The notes beneath the pieces were generated by a model, which had not been told where the DNA came from, ran no database searches, and worked only from the letters and a program-made list of their open reading frames with translations. This document shows positions 36,239-45,251 of a stretch of 64,000 nucleotides of DNA, piece by piece. This DNA comes from Paenibacillus xylanexedens (GTDB taxonomy: Bacteria; Bacillota; Bacilli; Paenibacillales; Paenibacillaceae), in contig NZ_CP018620.1 of NCBI RefSeq assembly GCF_001908275.1, positions 5,642,001-5,706,000 of the forward strand, read 5' to 3'. The first letter of the stretch is position 1. Each line of letters starts with the position of its first letter. The translations under genes and the position numbers were made by a program.

Positions 36239-36919
36239 TTAGCGATATAATTCAATAACCAGCTTGGCCAGATCCACATACATCGTTTGTGCAAACTCAT
36301 ACAAAGGTTGAATCGTCACATTTTGCAACGGAGGTATAACAAGAATCAATAGGAAGATAAAAATGGACCATTGCTCCACCCCTTGTAGCTTGCGGCTGAT
36401 TGAAGGTGGCACTACATCTTCCAGAATCCGATAACCATCCAGTGGTGGCAACGGAATTAAGTTAAACAGGAACAGGAAAAAGTTGGTTAAGTTAAAGATA
36501 GCGAAGAACGTTGTGATTGCTGTCAGCAACCGCTCATTATCAATACCGCCGAGTGCTCCCGAACCAACCAGTGAAGCATAGATGATTGTACCGATGATCG
36601 CGAGCAACAGATTGCTCAGAGGCCCTGCTGCGGATACGATGATGCCCATCAATCTAGGTTTGTCGAAGTTAGCACGATTAACCGGAACTGGACGTGCCCA
36701 ACCAAAGCCGGCAATAATGAGCAACAGCACACCAAACAAGTCAAAGTGTACAACCGGATTCAGCGTGACCCGACCCAACAGCTTGGCTGTCGGATCACCG
36801 AATTTGTTGGCAAAATACGCATGCGAGAATTCATGCACCGTAAATGCGATCAGGATGGTCAGCAGGAAAAACGGAAGCTGATCGATCGGATAACGAAAGA
36901 ACGAATTCCAAAAGTCCAT
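36239..36919 (-). CDS. site-2 protease family (M50) membrane metalloprotease
   Basis: 226-residue polytopic protein of the small M50 group. The zinc motif HEFSH lies in the first helix region and the third ligand is in NLIPLPPLDGYRIL. These proteases cut substrates within the membrane, often in regulated proteolysis of anti-sigma factors. The substrate here is unknown. It sits three bases after prmA and before rsmE, an addition relative to B. subtilis. Confidence 0.92.
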   Translation of the reverse strand: MDFWNSFFRYPIDQLPFFLLTILIAFTVHEFSHAYFANKFGDPTAKLLGRVTLNPVVHFDLFGVLLLIIAGFGWARPVPVNRANFDKPRLMGIIVSAAGPLSNLLLAIIGTIIYASLVGSGALGGIDNERLLTAITTFFAIFNLTNFFLFLFNLIPLPPLDGYRILEDVVPPSISRKLQGVEQWSIFIFLLILVIPPLQNVTIQPLYEFAQTMYVDLAKLVIELYR

Positions 36920-36922
36920 ACG

Positions 36923-37888
36923 TTACCCCTTTCTGGCTACAAACGCCAGCCAATCCTCATCACGGTGGATCGCACTCACTTCAAACCCGGAGGCTACCAG
37001 TGCATCATGTACAACCTGCTCTTTGTTCTTCCAAATGCCTGATACAATATAGGTCCCACCAGACTCAAGTGCATTATAGACATCGTCTACGAACAACAAA
37101 ATGATCTCAGCCAGAATGTTCGCCACGACAACCTTAACCGGCAGTTGTACACCAAGTGCAGGGTCCTGACTCCCAAGGACGGACAACAGATCACTCTCTT
37201 TAACCGTAATTTGTTGTTCCAGCCCATTCAGTTCCACATTCTCCCTGGCACTGATTACCGCAACTGGGTCAAGGTCAAGCGCCAGTACATGTTTTGCCCC
37301 AAGTTTTATCGCTCCAATAGCCAAAATACCAGAACCTGTACCTACGTCAATGACTTCCTCGCCGCCCTGAATAACCGTTTCCAGTGTACGTAAGCAGAGG
37401 GAGGTCGTTGGATGTGTTCCTGTACCAAAAGCCATGCCTGGGTCAAGCTCAATAATTTTCTCATTCGGACTTTCTGGCGTATACTCTTCCCACGTTGGTT
37501 TAATCGTCAGACGTTCCGATACACGTACTGGCTTGAAATATTGCTTCCAGGCTGTTGCCCAGTCATCTTCATCCACTGTACGCGTCTCATAACGAACCTC
37601 ACCTGTATCAATTCCGAAATCGCTGAGTTCCTCGATTCTCGGATGAACTTCGGATTGTAATACAACCATATCCGTACCTTCAGAGAAGTACCCTTTGATG
37701 ACTGCAAAGCCTTCCGGAATATCATTCAAAGGAACGTCGTATAACTCACCATATGTCGTGTCCCGTTTTTTATTTAAAGTACCGGACTCTTCAATCGAAA
37801 CCCCTCCAGCACCCGCTTCATGTAAAAAATTCGAAATCATCTCCACAGCTTCTTCTGTGGTATGTATTGTTAGTTCATGCCATAACAT
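36923..37888 (-). CDS. prmA: ribosomal protein L11 methyltransferase PrmA
   Basis: Methylates ribosomal protein L11. The 321 residues show an N-terminal L11-binding domain (MLWHELTIHTTEEAVE) and a Rossmann fold with DVGTGSGILAIGA and the product motif VVANILAEII. ATG 37888 has GAGGAGG upstream and gives the family start; ATG 37924 would add 12 unrelated residues. The dnaJ-prmA neighbourhood is kept except for the small genes between. Confidence 0.95.
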   Translation of the reverse strand: MLWHELTIHTTEEAVEMISNFLHEAGAGGVSIEESGTLNKKRDTTYGELYDVPLNDIPEGFAVIKGYFSEGTDMVVLQSEVHPRIEELSDFGIDTGEVRYETRTVDEDDWATAWKQYFKPVRVSERLTIKPTWEEYTPESPNEKIIELDPGMAFGTGTHPTTSLCLRTLETVIQGGEEVIDVGTGSGILAIGAIKLGAKHVLALDLDPVAVISARENVELNGLEQQITVKESDLLSVLGSQDPALGVQLPVKVVVANILAEIILLFVDDVYNALESGGTYIVSGIWKNKEQVVHDALVASGFEVSAIHRDEDWLAFVARKG

Positions 37889-37969
37889 ACTTGGTTTTTC
37901 CTCCTCATTATTCAAACATCCCAACTATTGTACTACACAAGCTAGCCGGAGCACAAAGCCGACCACTAA

Positions 37970-38018
37970 AAGAAAAGCAAAACAGGATATCCGCAGCCTG
38001 ACTGCTCGAATATCCTGT
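37970..38018 (-). terminator. terminator of the small-gene cluster upstream of prmA
   Basis: Arms CAGGATAT (37983-37990) and ATATCCTG (38010-38017) with an inner GCAG/CTGC stem, then TTTTGCTTTTCTTTT on the minus strand. Confidence 0.8.
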
Positions 38019-38077
38019 CATCTATTCATACATATCTGTTTCATTTACTTCAGCATTTTGCATAATTTGCATCTCAG

Positions 38078-38470
38078 TTAGCAAAAACGCCCACCATTCT
38101 GCGTGATCATCTCTGCGGCTTGCGGGAGCGAATCGTTGGATACGGACACGGTCAGCAAAATTTCTTGTTTTAGCCTGTTGGCCGAGTCCTCTTTGGGTGT
38201 ATCATACACCTGACCATTGGACAACATTTCCGTTTCATCACTAATCAGGGCAAGTACATTCAGTTCGCCACTAAATCCTCCAACGACGGCCGTAGGAGAA
38301 TTATCGGAGCCCTTAACATCGTTCGAGTCCAATGCAGACGCTTCATTGCCAAGGCTCTCAATACTCAATTGGTTCGGGTGCAGCAATTCCAGGGCTCTGC
38401 GTGCAGACTCGGCCTCAGTCCAGCTTGTAAAAACAGCTTCGAGGGTCACTGCCGAGCGATCTTCAGTCAT
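38078..38470 (-). CDS. hypothetical protein, YflT/GsiB-like stress-protein pattern
   Basis: 130 residues. The start at ATG 38470 (MTEDRSAVTLEAVF) follows GGGAG; the longer frame from 38569 is really the overlapping yfhD-like gene read in another frame. The N-terminus (FTSWTEAESARRALELL..LSIESL) and C-terminus (LLTVSVSNDSLPQAAEMITQNGGRFC) match the layout of the neighbour at 38899-39267, so the two are diverged paralogs. The EAesAl..L pattern resembles YflT-type domains. Function is unknown. Confidence 0.75.
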   Translation of the reverse strand: MTEDRSAVTLEAVFTSWTEAESARRALELLHPNQLSIESLGNEASALDSNDVKGSDNSPTAVVGGFSGELNVLALISDETEMLSNGQVYDTPKEDSANRLKQEILLTVSVSNDSLPQAAEMITQNGGRFC

Positions 38471-38642
38471 GAAGCTCCCGTCCCTGTCGTCGATCAGCCG
38501 CTTCACTGCGGCGTAGTGCTTCAATATCTTCATGATCCGCAGCTTCAGCGCTGAATTCCACGTCCTCATTTTTTGCGGATTGCATACGTTTCATCTTTTC
38601 CGTTTTCGTTAAAATCTTGCCTGGACGTTCATGTTCTGCCAT
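38463..38642 (-). CDS. YfhD-like small protein
   Basis: 59 residues. It begins MAEHERPGKILTKTEKMKRM and continues with DVEFSAEAADHEDIEALRRS and EAADRRQGRELHD. The EFSAE-AD-DxEA-xR-xAADRRQ pattern matches what I know of the YfhD family of Bacillus. Very hydrophilic, no membrane segment. A strong AAAGGAGG site lies 9 bases ahead of the ATG. Its TGA overlaps the start of the 38078-38470 gene by eight bases, so the two are coupled. Function unknown; stress or sporulation roles are possible. Confidence 0.8.
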   Translation of the reverse strand: MAEHERPGKILTKTEKMKRMQSAKNEDVEFSAEAADHEDIEALRRSEAADRRQGRELHD

Positions 38643-38699
38643 TGTAATGTTCCTCCTTTAAATTAAATGAACTAATACGTGTTACACTGTAACACTCCG

Positions 38700-38870
38700 A
38701 TTGTAGTCCCATCCTCCGATCGCTGTTATCCCCAGATTTCTTCAACTCCCTCCTTAAAGGGAAAATCCGGGGATAGCGTATGCTTCCGAGGTAGCTTTCT
38801 TGCGAAAGCTTTTAGGCGAACTCTTCGCTTCTTCAGATTGGTTCTACACTCTCCGTTAAAGTGTAATTAT
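38700..38870 (+). repeat. dispersed hairpin repeat, single copy with insertion
   Basis: Same family as 31738-32283. The hairpin runs 38727-38775 with arms TATCCCC/GGGGATA. About 40 extra bases (38776-38815) separate it from the downstream part (CTTCGCTTCTTCAGATT, CTCTCCGTTAAAGTGT). It lies in the gap between two small minus-strand genes, upstream of the yfhD-like gene. Confidence 0.8.
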
Positions 38871-38898
38871 CTGTCCATCTTATATGGATTTCTTGAAA

Positions 38899-39267
38899 CT
38901 AGATCATTCCACCGGCTTGTTCGATTATGGACATGGCGCGGTGATGTACCGATTCATCTACGATGACAGTTAGTAATACATCTCTTCCTGTAGGTCCACC
39001 CTGTCCACCATCACTCATGCCGCTTGCAGAAGGGTCCGCCGCAGCCATGATTCCAGCACTGACATTTGTTTGCATCGAATCGGGCACCCATGATGAAAAA
39101 CTGCCGGAAACGCCCGGCTTGTAGGAAGCCCCGCTTGGTCCTACACCCGCATATCGGCTGAATCGATTAATTGACAGGTCCTCCACTCGCAATGCCTCCA
39201 GTTTTTTGGCCGCCCCTTGAGCCTGCTCCGGGCTGTGAAAGTACGCCAAAATATTTTTTTCGGTCAT
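38899..39267 (-). CDS. hypothetical protein, paralog of 38078-38470
   Basis: 122 residues. The start ATG 39267 (MTEKNILAYFHSPEQAQGAA) is placed by AGGTGA upstream; GTG 39276 is in frame. The N-terminal EQAQGAAKKLEALRVEDLSI and C-terminal DVLLTVIVDESVHHRAMSII.QAGG correspond to the same positions in the 130-residue neighbour. The middle is G/S/M-rich and variable. No membrane segment. Likely a small cytosolic stress-type protein, but this is inference. Confidence 0.75.
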   Translation of the reverse strand: MTEKNILAYFHSPEQAQGAAKKLEALRVEDLSINRFSRYAGVGPSGASYKPGVSGSFSSWVPDSMQTNVSAGIMAAADPSASGMSDGGQGGPTGRDVLLTVIVDESVHHRAMSIIEQAGGMI

Positions 39268-39440
39268 CCGCTTCACCTGCTTTCCTAATTTCTCGCATAT
39301 CAGCTATGCATATCATTCTCGCCATGCTATCTTTCCGCAAGTTCGCTCAGAATATACCGAAATGCTCCCACAAATTGCTGTCGTTATTCGTAGCATAGAT
39401 CCATGGATTTCACAAAAACCACTGAACCACAAAAAAAGGC

Positions 39441-39487
39441 GCACAAAAAAGGACACCCTGCGGTAAAAACCGCTGTGGTGTCCTTTT
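39441..39487 (-). terminator. terminator of the hrcA-grpE-dnaK-dnaJ operon
   Basis: Arms AAAAGGACACC (39447-39457) and GGTGTCCTTTT (39477-39487) with an inner GCGGT/ACCGC stem, then TTTTTT on the minus strand, 20 bases after the dnaJ stop. Confidence 0.9.
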
Positions 39488-39507
39488 GAACTTGCTTTAT
39501 TTTATTC

Positions 39508-40632
39508 TCAGTCGCCGCGGAAGGCGCGTTTCACTCTATCAAAGAAAGATTGTTCATGCTCATGTGTTTGCTCTCCATCCAGCGAAGCAATTTGGCGAAG
39601 CAGATCTTTCTGCTCATCATTCAGCTTACTAGGTGTAACCACAACCACTTTCACATGCTGATCCCCTTGCCCCATACCGCGCAGGCGTGGTACACCTTTG
39701 CCTTTGAGGCGGAAATACGTTCCCGTTTGTGTACCAGCTGGTACTTTCAACTTCACTTTCTCGGTGAGCGTCGGGATCTCAACTTCATCTCCCAGAGCTG
39801 CCTGAGCAAAGGTAAGTGGGATTTCGCAATAAATATCGTCGCCTTCACGCTCAAAGAAATCATGTGATTTCACGCGAATGACAATATACAGATCTCCCGC
39901 TGGTCCGCCACGCAGGCCGCCTTCACCCTCGCCTGTCATACGCAGTTGCGCGCCATCATCTACACCCGCTGGAATGCGGACATGGATTTTACGTTGCTTG
40001 CGAACTTTACCGCTGCCACTGCACGTTGTACATTTTTCTTTGATAATTTGACCCGAACCGCTACAGTTCGAACATGCACGACGATTAACCATACGACCAA
40101 ACGGTGTATTTTGCACGACTTCCTGCTGACCGCTACCTTGGCAGACCGAGCAGGTTTCCGGTTTCGTTCCAGGTTTGGCACCTGAGCCATGACAGGTATC
40201 ACAGCCTTCGGTACGCGGAATCGTAATATCGGTTTCTTTACCGAATACAGCTTCCTTGAACTCAATTGTCATCGTGTACTGCAGATCATTCCCCCGTTGC
40301 GGAGCATTTGGATCACGTCGTCCACCGCCACCGCCGCCAAAGAACATATCGAAGATGTCGCCAAATCCGCCGCCGCCAAAATCACCGCCACCACCGAATC
40401 CACCTTGATTCGGATCGACATGACCATATTGATCATATTGTGCACGCTTCTGACCGTCACTCACTACGTCGTAAGCTTCTTTAACTTCTTTAAATTTAGC
40501 TTCCGCATCAGCAGCCTTGTTTACGTCAGGGTGATACTGACGGGCAAGCTTACGGTAAGCCTTTTTAATCTCATCGTCGTTAGCCGTTTTACTAACGCCA
40601 AGCACCTCATAATAATCACGCTTTTCAGCCAC
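39508..40632 (-). CDS. dnaJ: chaperone DnaJ
   Basis: Hsp40 co-chaperone that feeds clients to DnaK and stimulates its ATPase. The 374 residues have a J domain with HPD (34-36), a G/F-rich linker ([16 protein letters not shown]) and four zinc repeats ([32 protein letters not shown]). The C-terminal substrate-binding domains complete the protein. Last gene of the CIRCE-controlled operon. Confidence 0.98.
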   Translation of the reverse strand: MAEKRDYYEVLGVSKTANDDEIKKAYRKLARQYHPDVNKAADAEAKFKEVKEAYDVVSDGQKRAQYDQYGHVDPNQGGFGGGGDFGGGGFGDIFDMFFGGGGGGRRDPNAPQRGNDLQYTMTIEFKEAVFGKETDITIPRTEGCDTCHGSGAKPGTKPETCSVCQGSGQQEVVQNTPFGRMVNRRACSNCSGSGQIIKEKCTTCSGSGKVRKQRKIHVRIPAGVDDGAQLRMTGEGEGGLRGGPAGDLYIVIRVKSHDFFEREGDDIYCEIPLTFAQAALGDEVEIPTLTEKVKLKVPAGTQTGTYFRLKGKGVPRLRGMGQGDQHVKVVVVTPSKLNDEQKDLLRQIASLDGEQTHEHEQSFFDRVKRAFRGD

Positions 40633-40761
40633 TCTTCCACCCCCATATCATTCACCATATCGCACATCGTGACAAAAGGAAAGCCAAAGCGCGGGAGCCC
40701 CGGCTATGACTTTCCCTCTAATTCGAACGTCACCGATGTTTAATTCGCGTAGAATTACGAA

Positions 40762-42606
40762 TTAGTTTTGTTTTTTATCTTCATCCACAACTTCGTAATC
40801 AGCGTCTACGACGTTGTCACGTTTAGCAGAACCTTGTTGCTCTTCAGCACCTTGTGCTTCTTGCTCTTGCGCCTGAGCTTGCTCATACAGTTTCACGGAC
40901 AGTTGTTGAACGATCTCTGTCAGTTCTTCTGTAGCAGCTTTGATATCTTCCAGGTTGTCGGAAGCCAGAACGCCTTGCAGTTTTTCTTTGGCAGCATTTG
41001 CTTTTTCAACTTCGCCAGCATCTGCTTTTTCGCCAAGATCTTTGATCGTTTTGTCAACAGAGTAGATCAATTGATCTGCACTGTTTTTCGCTTCAACGAG
41101 TTCTCTGCGTTTTTTATCTTCTTCAGCGTGCAACTCAGCATCTTTCATCATTTGCTCCACTTCAGCATCGCTCAAACCGCTGGAAGAAGTGATTGTGATT
41201 TTTTGAGTTTTGTTCGTACCTTTATCTGTTGCAGATACGTTAACGATACCGTTGGCATCAATATCGAAGCTAACTTCGATCTGTGGAACGCCACGTGGAG
41301 CTGGTGGAATATCACCCAACATGAAACGTCCAAGCGATTTGTTACCCGCTGCCATCTCACGCTCACCTTGCAGAACATGAATCTCAACGCTTGGTTGATT
41401 GTCTGCATACGTGGAGAACACTTGAGATTTGCTTGTAGGGATCGTAGTGTTACGCTCGATCATTTTAGTAAATACGCCACCCGCTGTTTCGATACCCAGG
41501 GACAATGGCGTTACGTCGAGCAATACAACGTCTTTCACGTCACCTGTCAGTACGCCCGCTTGTACAGCAGCACCCAAAGCTACAACTTCATCCGGGTTAA
41601 CACCTTTGTGTGGCTCTTTACCCGTCAGTTTTTTGATTGCTTCTTGTACTGCAGGAATACGTGTGGAACCACCAACCAATACGATCTTGTCGATATCGTT
41701 AGCTGTCATACCCGCATCACTCAATGCACGACGAGTTGGTTCAAGCGTACGCTCAACCAGACCTGCAGAGATTTCTTCAAATTTCGCACGGCTCAGGTTC
41801 AACTCCAAATGCTGAGGAACGCCATCAGCAACTGTGATGAACGGCAAGGAGATCGTTGTAGTCAATACGCCGGAAAGTTCTTTTTTCGCTTTTTCCGCTG
41901 CATCTTTCAAACGTTGAACCGCTGCTTTATCTTTACTCAAGTCAATGCCTTGATCTTTTTTGAATTCACTTACGAGGTAATCAATGATTACTTGGTCAAA
42001 GTCATCCCCGCCTAGTTTGTTGTCCCCGCTAGTTGCTTTAACTTCGAAGAAGCCATCACCCAGTTCAAGAATGGATACGTCGAACGTACCGCCACCCAGG
42101 TCATATACGAGGATCGTTTGGTCTTCGGATTTCTCCATACCGTATGCCAAAGCTGCTGCTGTTGGCTCGTTGACGATACGCAGAACTTCCAAACCTGCAA
42201 TTTTACCCGCATCTTTAGTCGCTTGGCGCTGACTGTCATTGAAGTAAGCTGGTACAGTGATAACTGCTTGAGTTACCGTTTGACCCAGATAAGCTTCAGC
42301 ATCAGTTTTCAATTTTTGCAGAATGATTGCAGAGATCTCTTGTGCGGAGTAGTCTTTGCTATCGATTGTTTCCTTGTGGGAAGTACCCATGTGACGTTTG
42401 ATCGACATGATGGTACGATCCGGATTGGTGATCGCTTGACGTTTTGCTGTTTCACCAACAACGCGCTCTCCATCCTTTTTGAAACCAACTACGGATGGAG
42501 TGGTACGTGCGCCCTCCGGATTTGGAATTACGACAGCCTCGCCGCCTTCCATTACTGCTACGCATGAGTTTGTTGTTCCTAAGTCAATACCAATTACTTT
42601 GCTCAT
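40762..42606 (-). CDS. dnaK: chaperone DnaK (Hsp70)
   Basis: 614-residue Hsp70. ATPase domain [10 protein letters not shown] at the N-terminus, [27 protein letters not shown] and [12 protein letters not shown]; then the substrate-binding domain, a helical lid and a disordered E/Q-rich tail. The position between grpE and dnaJ is standard. A 415-codon open frame on the opposite strand is a codon-bias shadow. Confidence 0.98.
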   Translation of the reverse strand: MSKVIGIDLGTTNSCVAVMEGGEAVVIPNPEGARTTPSVVGFKKDGERVVGETAKRQAITNPDRTIMSIKRHMGTSHKETIDSKDYSAQEISAIILQKLKTDAEAYLGQTVTQAVITVPAYFNDSQRQATKDAGKIAGLEVLRIVNEPTAAALAYGMEKSEDQTILVYDLGGGTFDVSILELGDGFFEVKATSGDNKLGGDDFDQVIIDYLVSEFKKDQGIDLSKDKAAVQRLKDAAEKAKKELSGVLTTTISLPFITVADGVPQHLELNLSRAKFEEISAGLVERTLEPTRRALSDAGMTANDIDKIVLVGGSTRIPAVQEAIKKLTGKEPHKGVNPDEVVALGAAVQAGVLTGDVKDVVLLDVTPLSLGIETAGGVFTKMIERNTTIPTSKSQVFSTYADNQPSVEIHVLQGEREMAAGNKSLGRFMLGDIPPAPRGVPQIEVSFDIDANGIVNVSATDKGTNKTQKITITSSSGLSDAEVEQMMKDAELHAEEDKKRRELVEAKNSADQLIYSVDKTIKDLGEKADAGEVEKANAAKEKLQGVLASDNLEDIKAATEELTEIVQQLSVKLYEQAQAQEQEAQGAEEQQGSAKRDNVVDADYEVVDEDKKQN

Positions 42607-42767
42607 CCGAAAATTTCCTCCCTCAACAATTTAAAATGAATGGGTCTGATCTGACCCTTATTTAGATGTTCATGTTGCTAATCGTGCTCTATGTGTACAA
42701 ACCTTTATATTAAACTTCGCCCACATTGTTCAACCATGGAGCCGACTCATTCCTTCCTATAAGGAAT

Positions 42768-43331
42768 TTATGAGCTGACTTTAACCATAGCTGGACGAAG
42801 CACTTTATCTTTCAGCATGTAGCCTTTTTGGACTTCCTCAACAACGATACCTTCTTCGTACTCGTCGCTCTCCACTTGCATAATTGCTTGGTGGAATTCA
42901 GGATTGAACGGTTGTCCTACCGATTCCATAGCCGTCAGACCTTCATTATTCATCACGGTTTCCAATTGACGGAAAATCATTTGGATGCCCTTGGAGAAAG
43001 ATTCGACCTCTGCTCCTTCCGGTACAGTAGCCATGGCGCGCTCGAAGTTATCAATAACCGGTACCAGTTCGGTGACCAGCTTCATCGAAGCGTATTTAGC
43101 CAATTCTTCTTTTTCCTTCTGCGTACGACGACGGAAGTTATCAAAATCAGCCTGTGCACGGACATAACGCTGTTGTTGCTCCTCAGCTCCTGCCTTCAGA
43201 CGTGCAAGCTCATCCTGCTCCTGACCAGCCATCTCTTCAGCTTGTGCTTCTGCAGCGCCAGCTTCATTAATAGGCTCCTGCTCAGTTGCTGTTACCTCTT
43301 GTTCTTCTGTAAATGATTGCTCCTCTTTCAA
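42768..43331 (-). CDS. grpE: nucleotide exchange factor GrpE
   Basis: Exchanges ADP on DnaK. The 187 residues contain an acidic N-terminus (EEQEVTATEQEP), a long coiled coil (RYVRAQADFDNFRRRTQKEKEELAKYA) and a C-terminal beta domain with NPEFHQAIM and VLRPAMVKVS. TTG 43331 is the best start: AAGGAGG lies about 8 bases ahead. The upstream in-frame GTG 43340 lies inside that ribosome binding site. Confidence 0.96.
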   Translation of the reverse strand: MKEEQSFTEEQEVTATEQEPINEAGAAEAQAEEMAGQEQDELARLKAGAEEQQQRYVRAQADFDNFRRRTQKEKEELAKYASMKLVTELVPVIDNFERAMATVPEGAEVESFSKGIQMIFRQLETVMNNEGLTAMESVGQPFNPEFHQAIMQVESDEYEEGIVVEEVQKGYMLKDKVLRPAMVKVSS

Positions 43332-43375
43332 GATGTTCACCTCCTTATACGAATGAAATGGTTCATTCCCGAATC

Positions 43376-44407
43376 TTATTTGAAACGATGTGTCAGCATC
43401 GCCGTCAAGTCACGGGATAGTGTATTTAGAATATGAATGACACGTGCATAATCCATCCGCGTGGGTCCTAGAATACCGATCGAACCCAAAGCCTCACCGT
43501 CCAATGAATAGGAGGCTGTAATCAGGCTGCAGTTGGCAAAGGCTTCATGATCATTTTCAGTGCCGATTCGCACTTGAATACCAGATCCACCCGGCACGGG
43601 CATCATCAATTTCATGAGTGTTGGTGTCTCTTCCAGCAGGTCAAGAATATCTTTTACCTTTTCGATATCTTTAAACTCCGGTTGAGTCAACATATTGGTG
43701 GCACCACTGAGGAACAGACGATTATCATGCTCATTGTCAAAGGCACTGTTCAGCACCTGCATAACTTCCTCGTAACGTGTAATATGCCGTTCCATCTCTT
43801 GCCCAAGTTCGGTATAAAGACGGGATTTCAATTTGTAGATTGGTACGCCCACAAGCTTGGTATTTAACAAGCGAACCACATTTTCCATCTCGGCTACCGA
43901 GATTTCTGGTGGAATCTGAACCGTCTTGTTCTCCACTTGACCTGTATTGGTCACAATGATCGCCACAGCTTCACTCTCGTTCAGCGGAAGCAATTGGAAG
44001 TGACGTAAGGACGTATGGAATACTTCCGGTCCAAGCAGGATCGAAGTATAATTCGTCATATGTGACAAAATATTGGATGCATGCTGAATAACTTGTTCCA
44101 TGACGTTCAGTTTTTCAGCAAAGAATGACTTCAGATCATCCAACTCTTGAGGCTCCACCTGATTCCAAGGGACCAAATGATCGACATAATATCGATAGCC
44201 TTTATGAGAAGGAATGCGTCCTGCCGATGTATGCGGCTGTTCCAGGAAACCCATATCTTCAAGGTCCGCCATTTCATTACGGATCGTCGCCGGACTGTAT
44301 CCAACATCTCCCCTTTTGGAAATGCTCCGGGACCCTACGGGCTCAGCTGAACGGATATAGTCATCCACTATAGCGTTCAGAATCATTCGTTGACGCTCTG
44401 TTAACAT
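43376..44407 (-). CDS. hrcA: heat-inducible repressor HrcA
   Basis: Represses class I heat-shock genes by binding CIRCE; GroEL is needed for its activity. 343 residues with an N-terminal winged helix (MLTERQRMILNAIVDDYIRS, GYSPATIRNEMADLEDMGFL) and a C-terminal GAF-like dimerisation domain. ATG 44407 follows GAAGGAGGG; the frame extends to 44443 without a site. CIRCE lies 41 bases upstream, so hrcA represses its own operon. Confidence 0.97.
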   Translation of the reverse strand: MLTERQRMILNAIVDDYIRSAEPVGSRSISKRGDVGYSPATIRNEMADLEDMGFLEQPHTSAGRIPSHKGYRYYVDHLVPWNQVEPQELDDLKSFFAEKLNVMEQVIQHASNILSHMTNYTSILLGPEVFHTSLRHFQLLPLNESEAVAIIVTNTGQVENKTVQIPPEISVAEMENVVRLLNTKLVGVPIYKLKSRLYTELGQEMERHITRYEEVMQVLNSAFDNEHDNRLFLSGATNMLTQPEFKDIEKVKDILDLLEETPTLMKLMMPVPGGSGIQVRIGTENDHEAFANCSLITASYSLDGEALGSIGILGPTRMDYARVIHILNTLSRDLTAMLTHRFK

Positions 44408-44447
44408 GGTGAGTATTCCCTCCTTCTGACTGTACTGTCCCATGTCG

Positions 44448-44474
44448 TTAGCACTCCGGTTAGATGAGTGCTAA
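44448..44474. promoter_or_regulatory. CIRCE operator
   Basis: Perfect TTAGCACTC (44448-44456), 9-base spacer, GAGTGCTAA (44466-44474). It is the HrcA binding site, located between the hrcA promoter and the hrcA start. Confidence 0.97.
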
Positions 44475-44485
44475 GCGGTAATACA

Positions 44486-44515
44486 AAAATACCAAACTGA
44501 CGTGAACATTGTCAA
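44486..44515 (-). promoter_or_regulatory. sigma-A promoter of the hrcA operon
   Basis: Minus strand TTGACA (44515-44510), then a -10 box TATTTT (44491-44486) at 18 bases or GTATTT at 17. The CIRCE begins 12 bases downstream. Confidence 0.75.
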
Positions 44516-44600
44516 GTGAGTTTGATGAGTGGGCTCATCTATTTATAGTATAGACCAATGTCAACGAGTCCTAACAACTTTATTGAACATACTTTGAAGT

Positions 44601-44652
44601 AAAAAAAGACTGCATGTAGGGCAGAGGCTGACTCGGCTCGATCCATGCAGTC
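44601..44652 (-). terminator. terminator of the acetyltransferase gene
   Basis: Arms GACTGCATG (44608-44616) and CATGCAGTC (44644-44652), followed on the minus strand by TTTTTTT. Confidence 0.88.
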
Positions 44653-44662
44653 CATTCAGTTG

Positions 44663-45133
44663 TTATGCTGAAACGTTAAGCTCTTTTAATACCGCGATCT
44701 CATCGCAACAATCTTGCTTGCTGCAATGAACACAGTCGGTCCATACTTTCTCAGGGAAAATCTCTTTTTCCACTACGGCAAAGCCGTTTTTGAGGAAGAA
44801 GGATACTTCATATGTCAACGCCATAACCTTAGGAATCTGTAGTTTCTCCGCTTCTTCTACCAGTCGGTCCAGCAATCGGGAGCCAATACCGAGCCCTTTG
44901 TGTCCTTCCGAGATACCGAGTGATCTGACTTCCACCAAATCATTCCCCAGACGACAAAGCGATCCGCAACCCACCACTCCACCATCAACTTCGGCTACAA
45001 CAAAGTGCTCCAGCTGTCGGTGCAGTATTTCCCGTGATCGCGGAAGCATGATCCCACGCTCTGCATAGCCCTTAATCATTTCATACAGTGGTTCAACATC
45101 TTCCGGCACGGCTTTTCTGCATATTACCGACAT
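44663..45133 (-). CDS. GNAT acetyltransferase, ArgA-like (N-acetylglutamate synthase type)
   Basis: 156-residue GNAT protein. The acetyl-CoA loop is in VRSLGISEGHKGLGIGSRLL, and the protein ends with a Cys-rich patch VWTDCVHCSKQDCCDEIAVL. The KVWxDC-xxC-xxxxCDE ending is, as I know it, typical of short stand-alone N-acetylglutamate synthases, so a first step in arginine synthesis is plausible. Other amino-acid acetyltransferases cannot be excluded. It lies between hemW and hrcA, not part of the B. subtilis block. Confidence 0.8.
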   Translation of the reverse strand: MSVICRKAVPEDVEPLYEMIKGYAERGIMLPRSREILHRQLEHFVVAEVDGGVVGCGSLCRLGNDLVEVRSLGISEGHKGLGIGSRLLDRLVEEAEKLQIPKVMALTYEVSFFLKNGFAVVEKEIFPEKVWTDCVHCSKQDCCDEIAVLKELNVSA

Positions 45134-45251
45134 CCTGCTCTCCTCCTATTACCAAGCTTTCCAGAGGAAAGCTGACTTCGTAGTTGTTAAATTAACACGC
45201 TCTGTAAAATCAATATGAATAAATATACAACAGAGCGTATAGAATTTCAAG

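Noticed and set aside
40768..42015. 415-codon plus-strand ORF opposite dnaK
   Set aside because: Cys/Phe/Asn-rich translation typical of the antisense of a strongly biased gene; no start signal or family resemblance.
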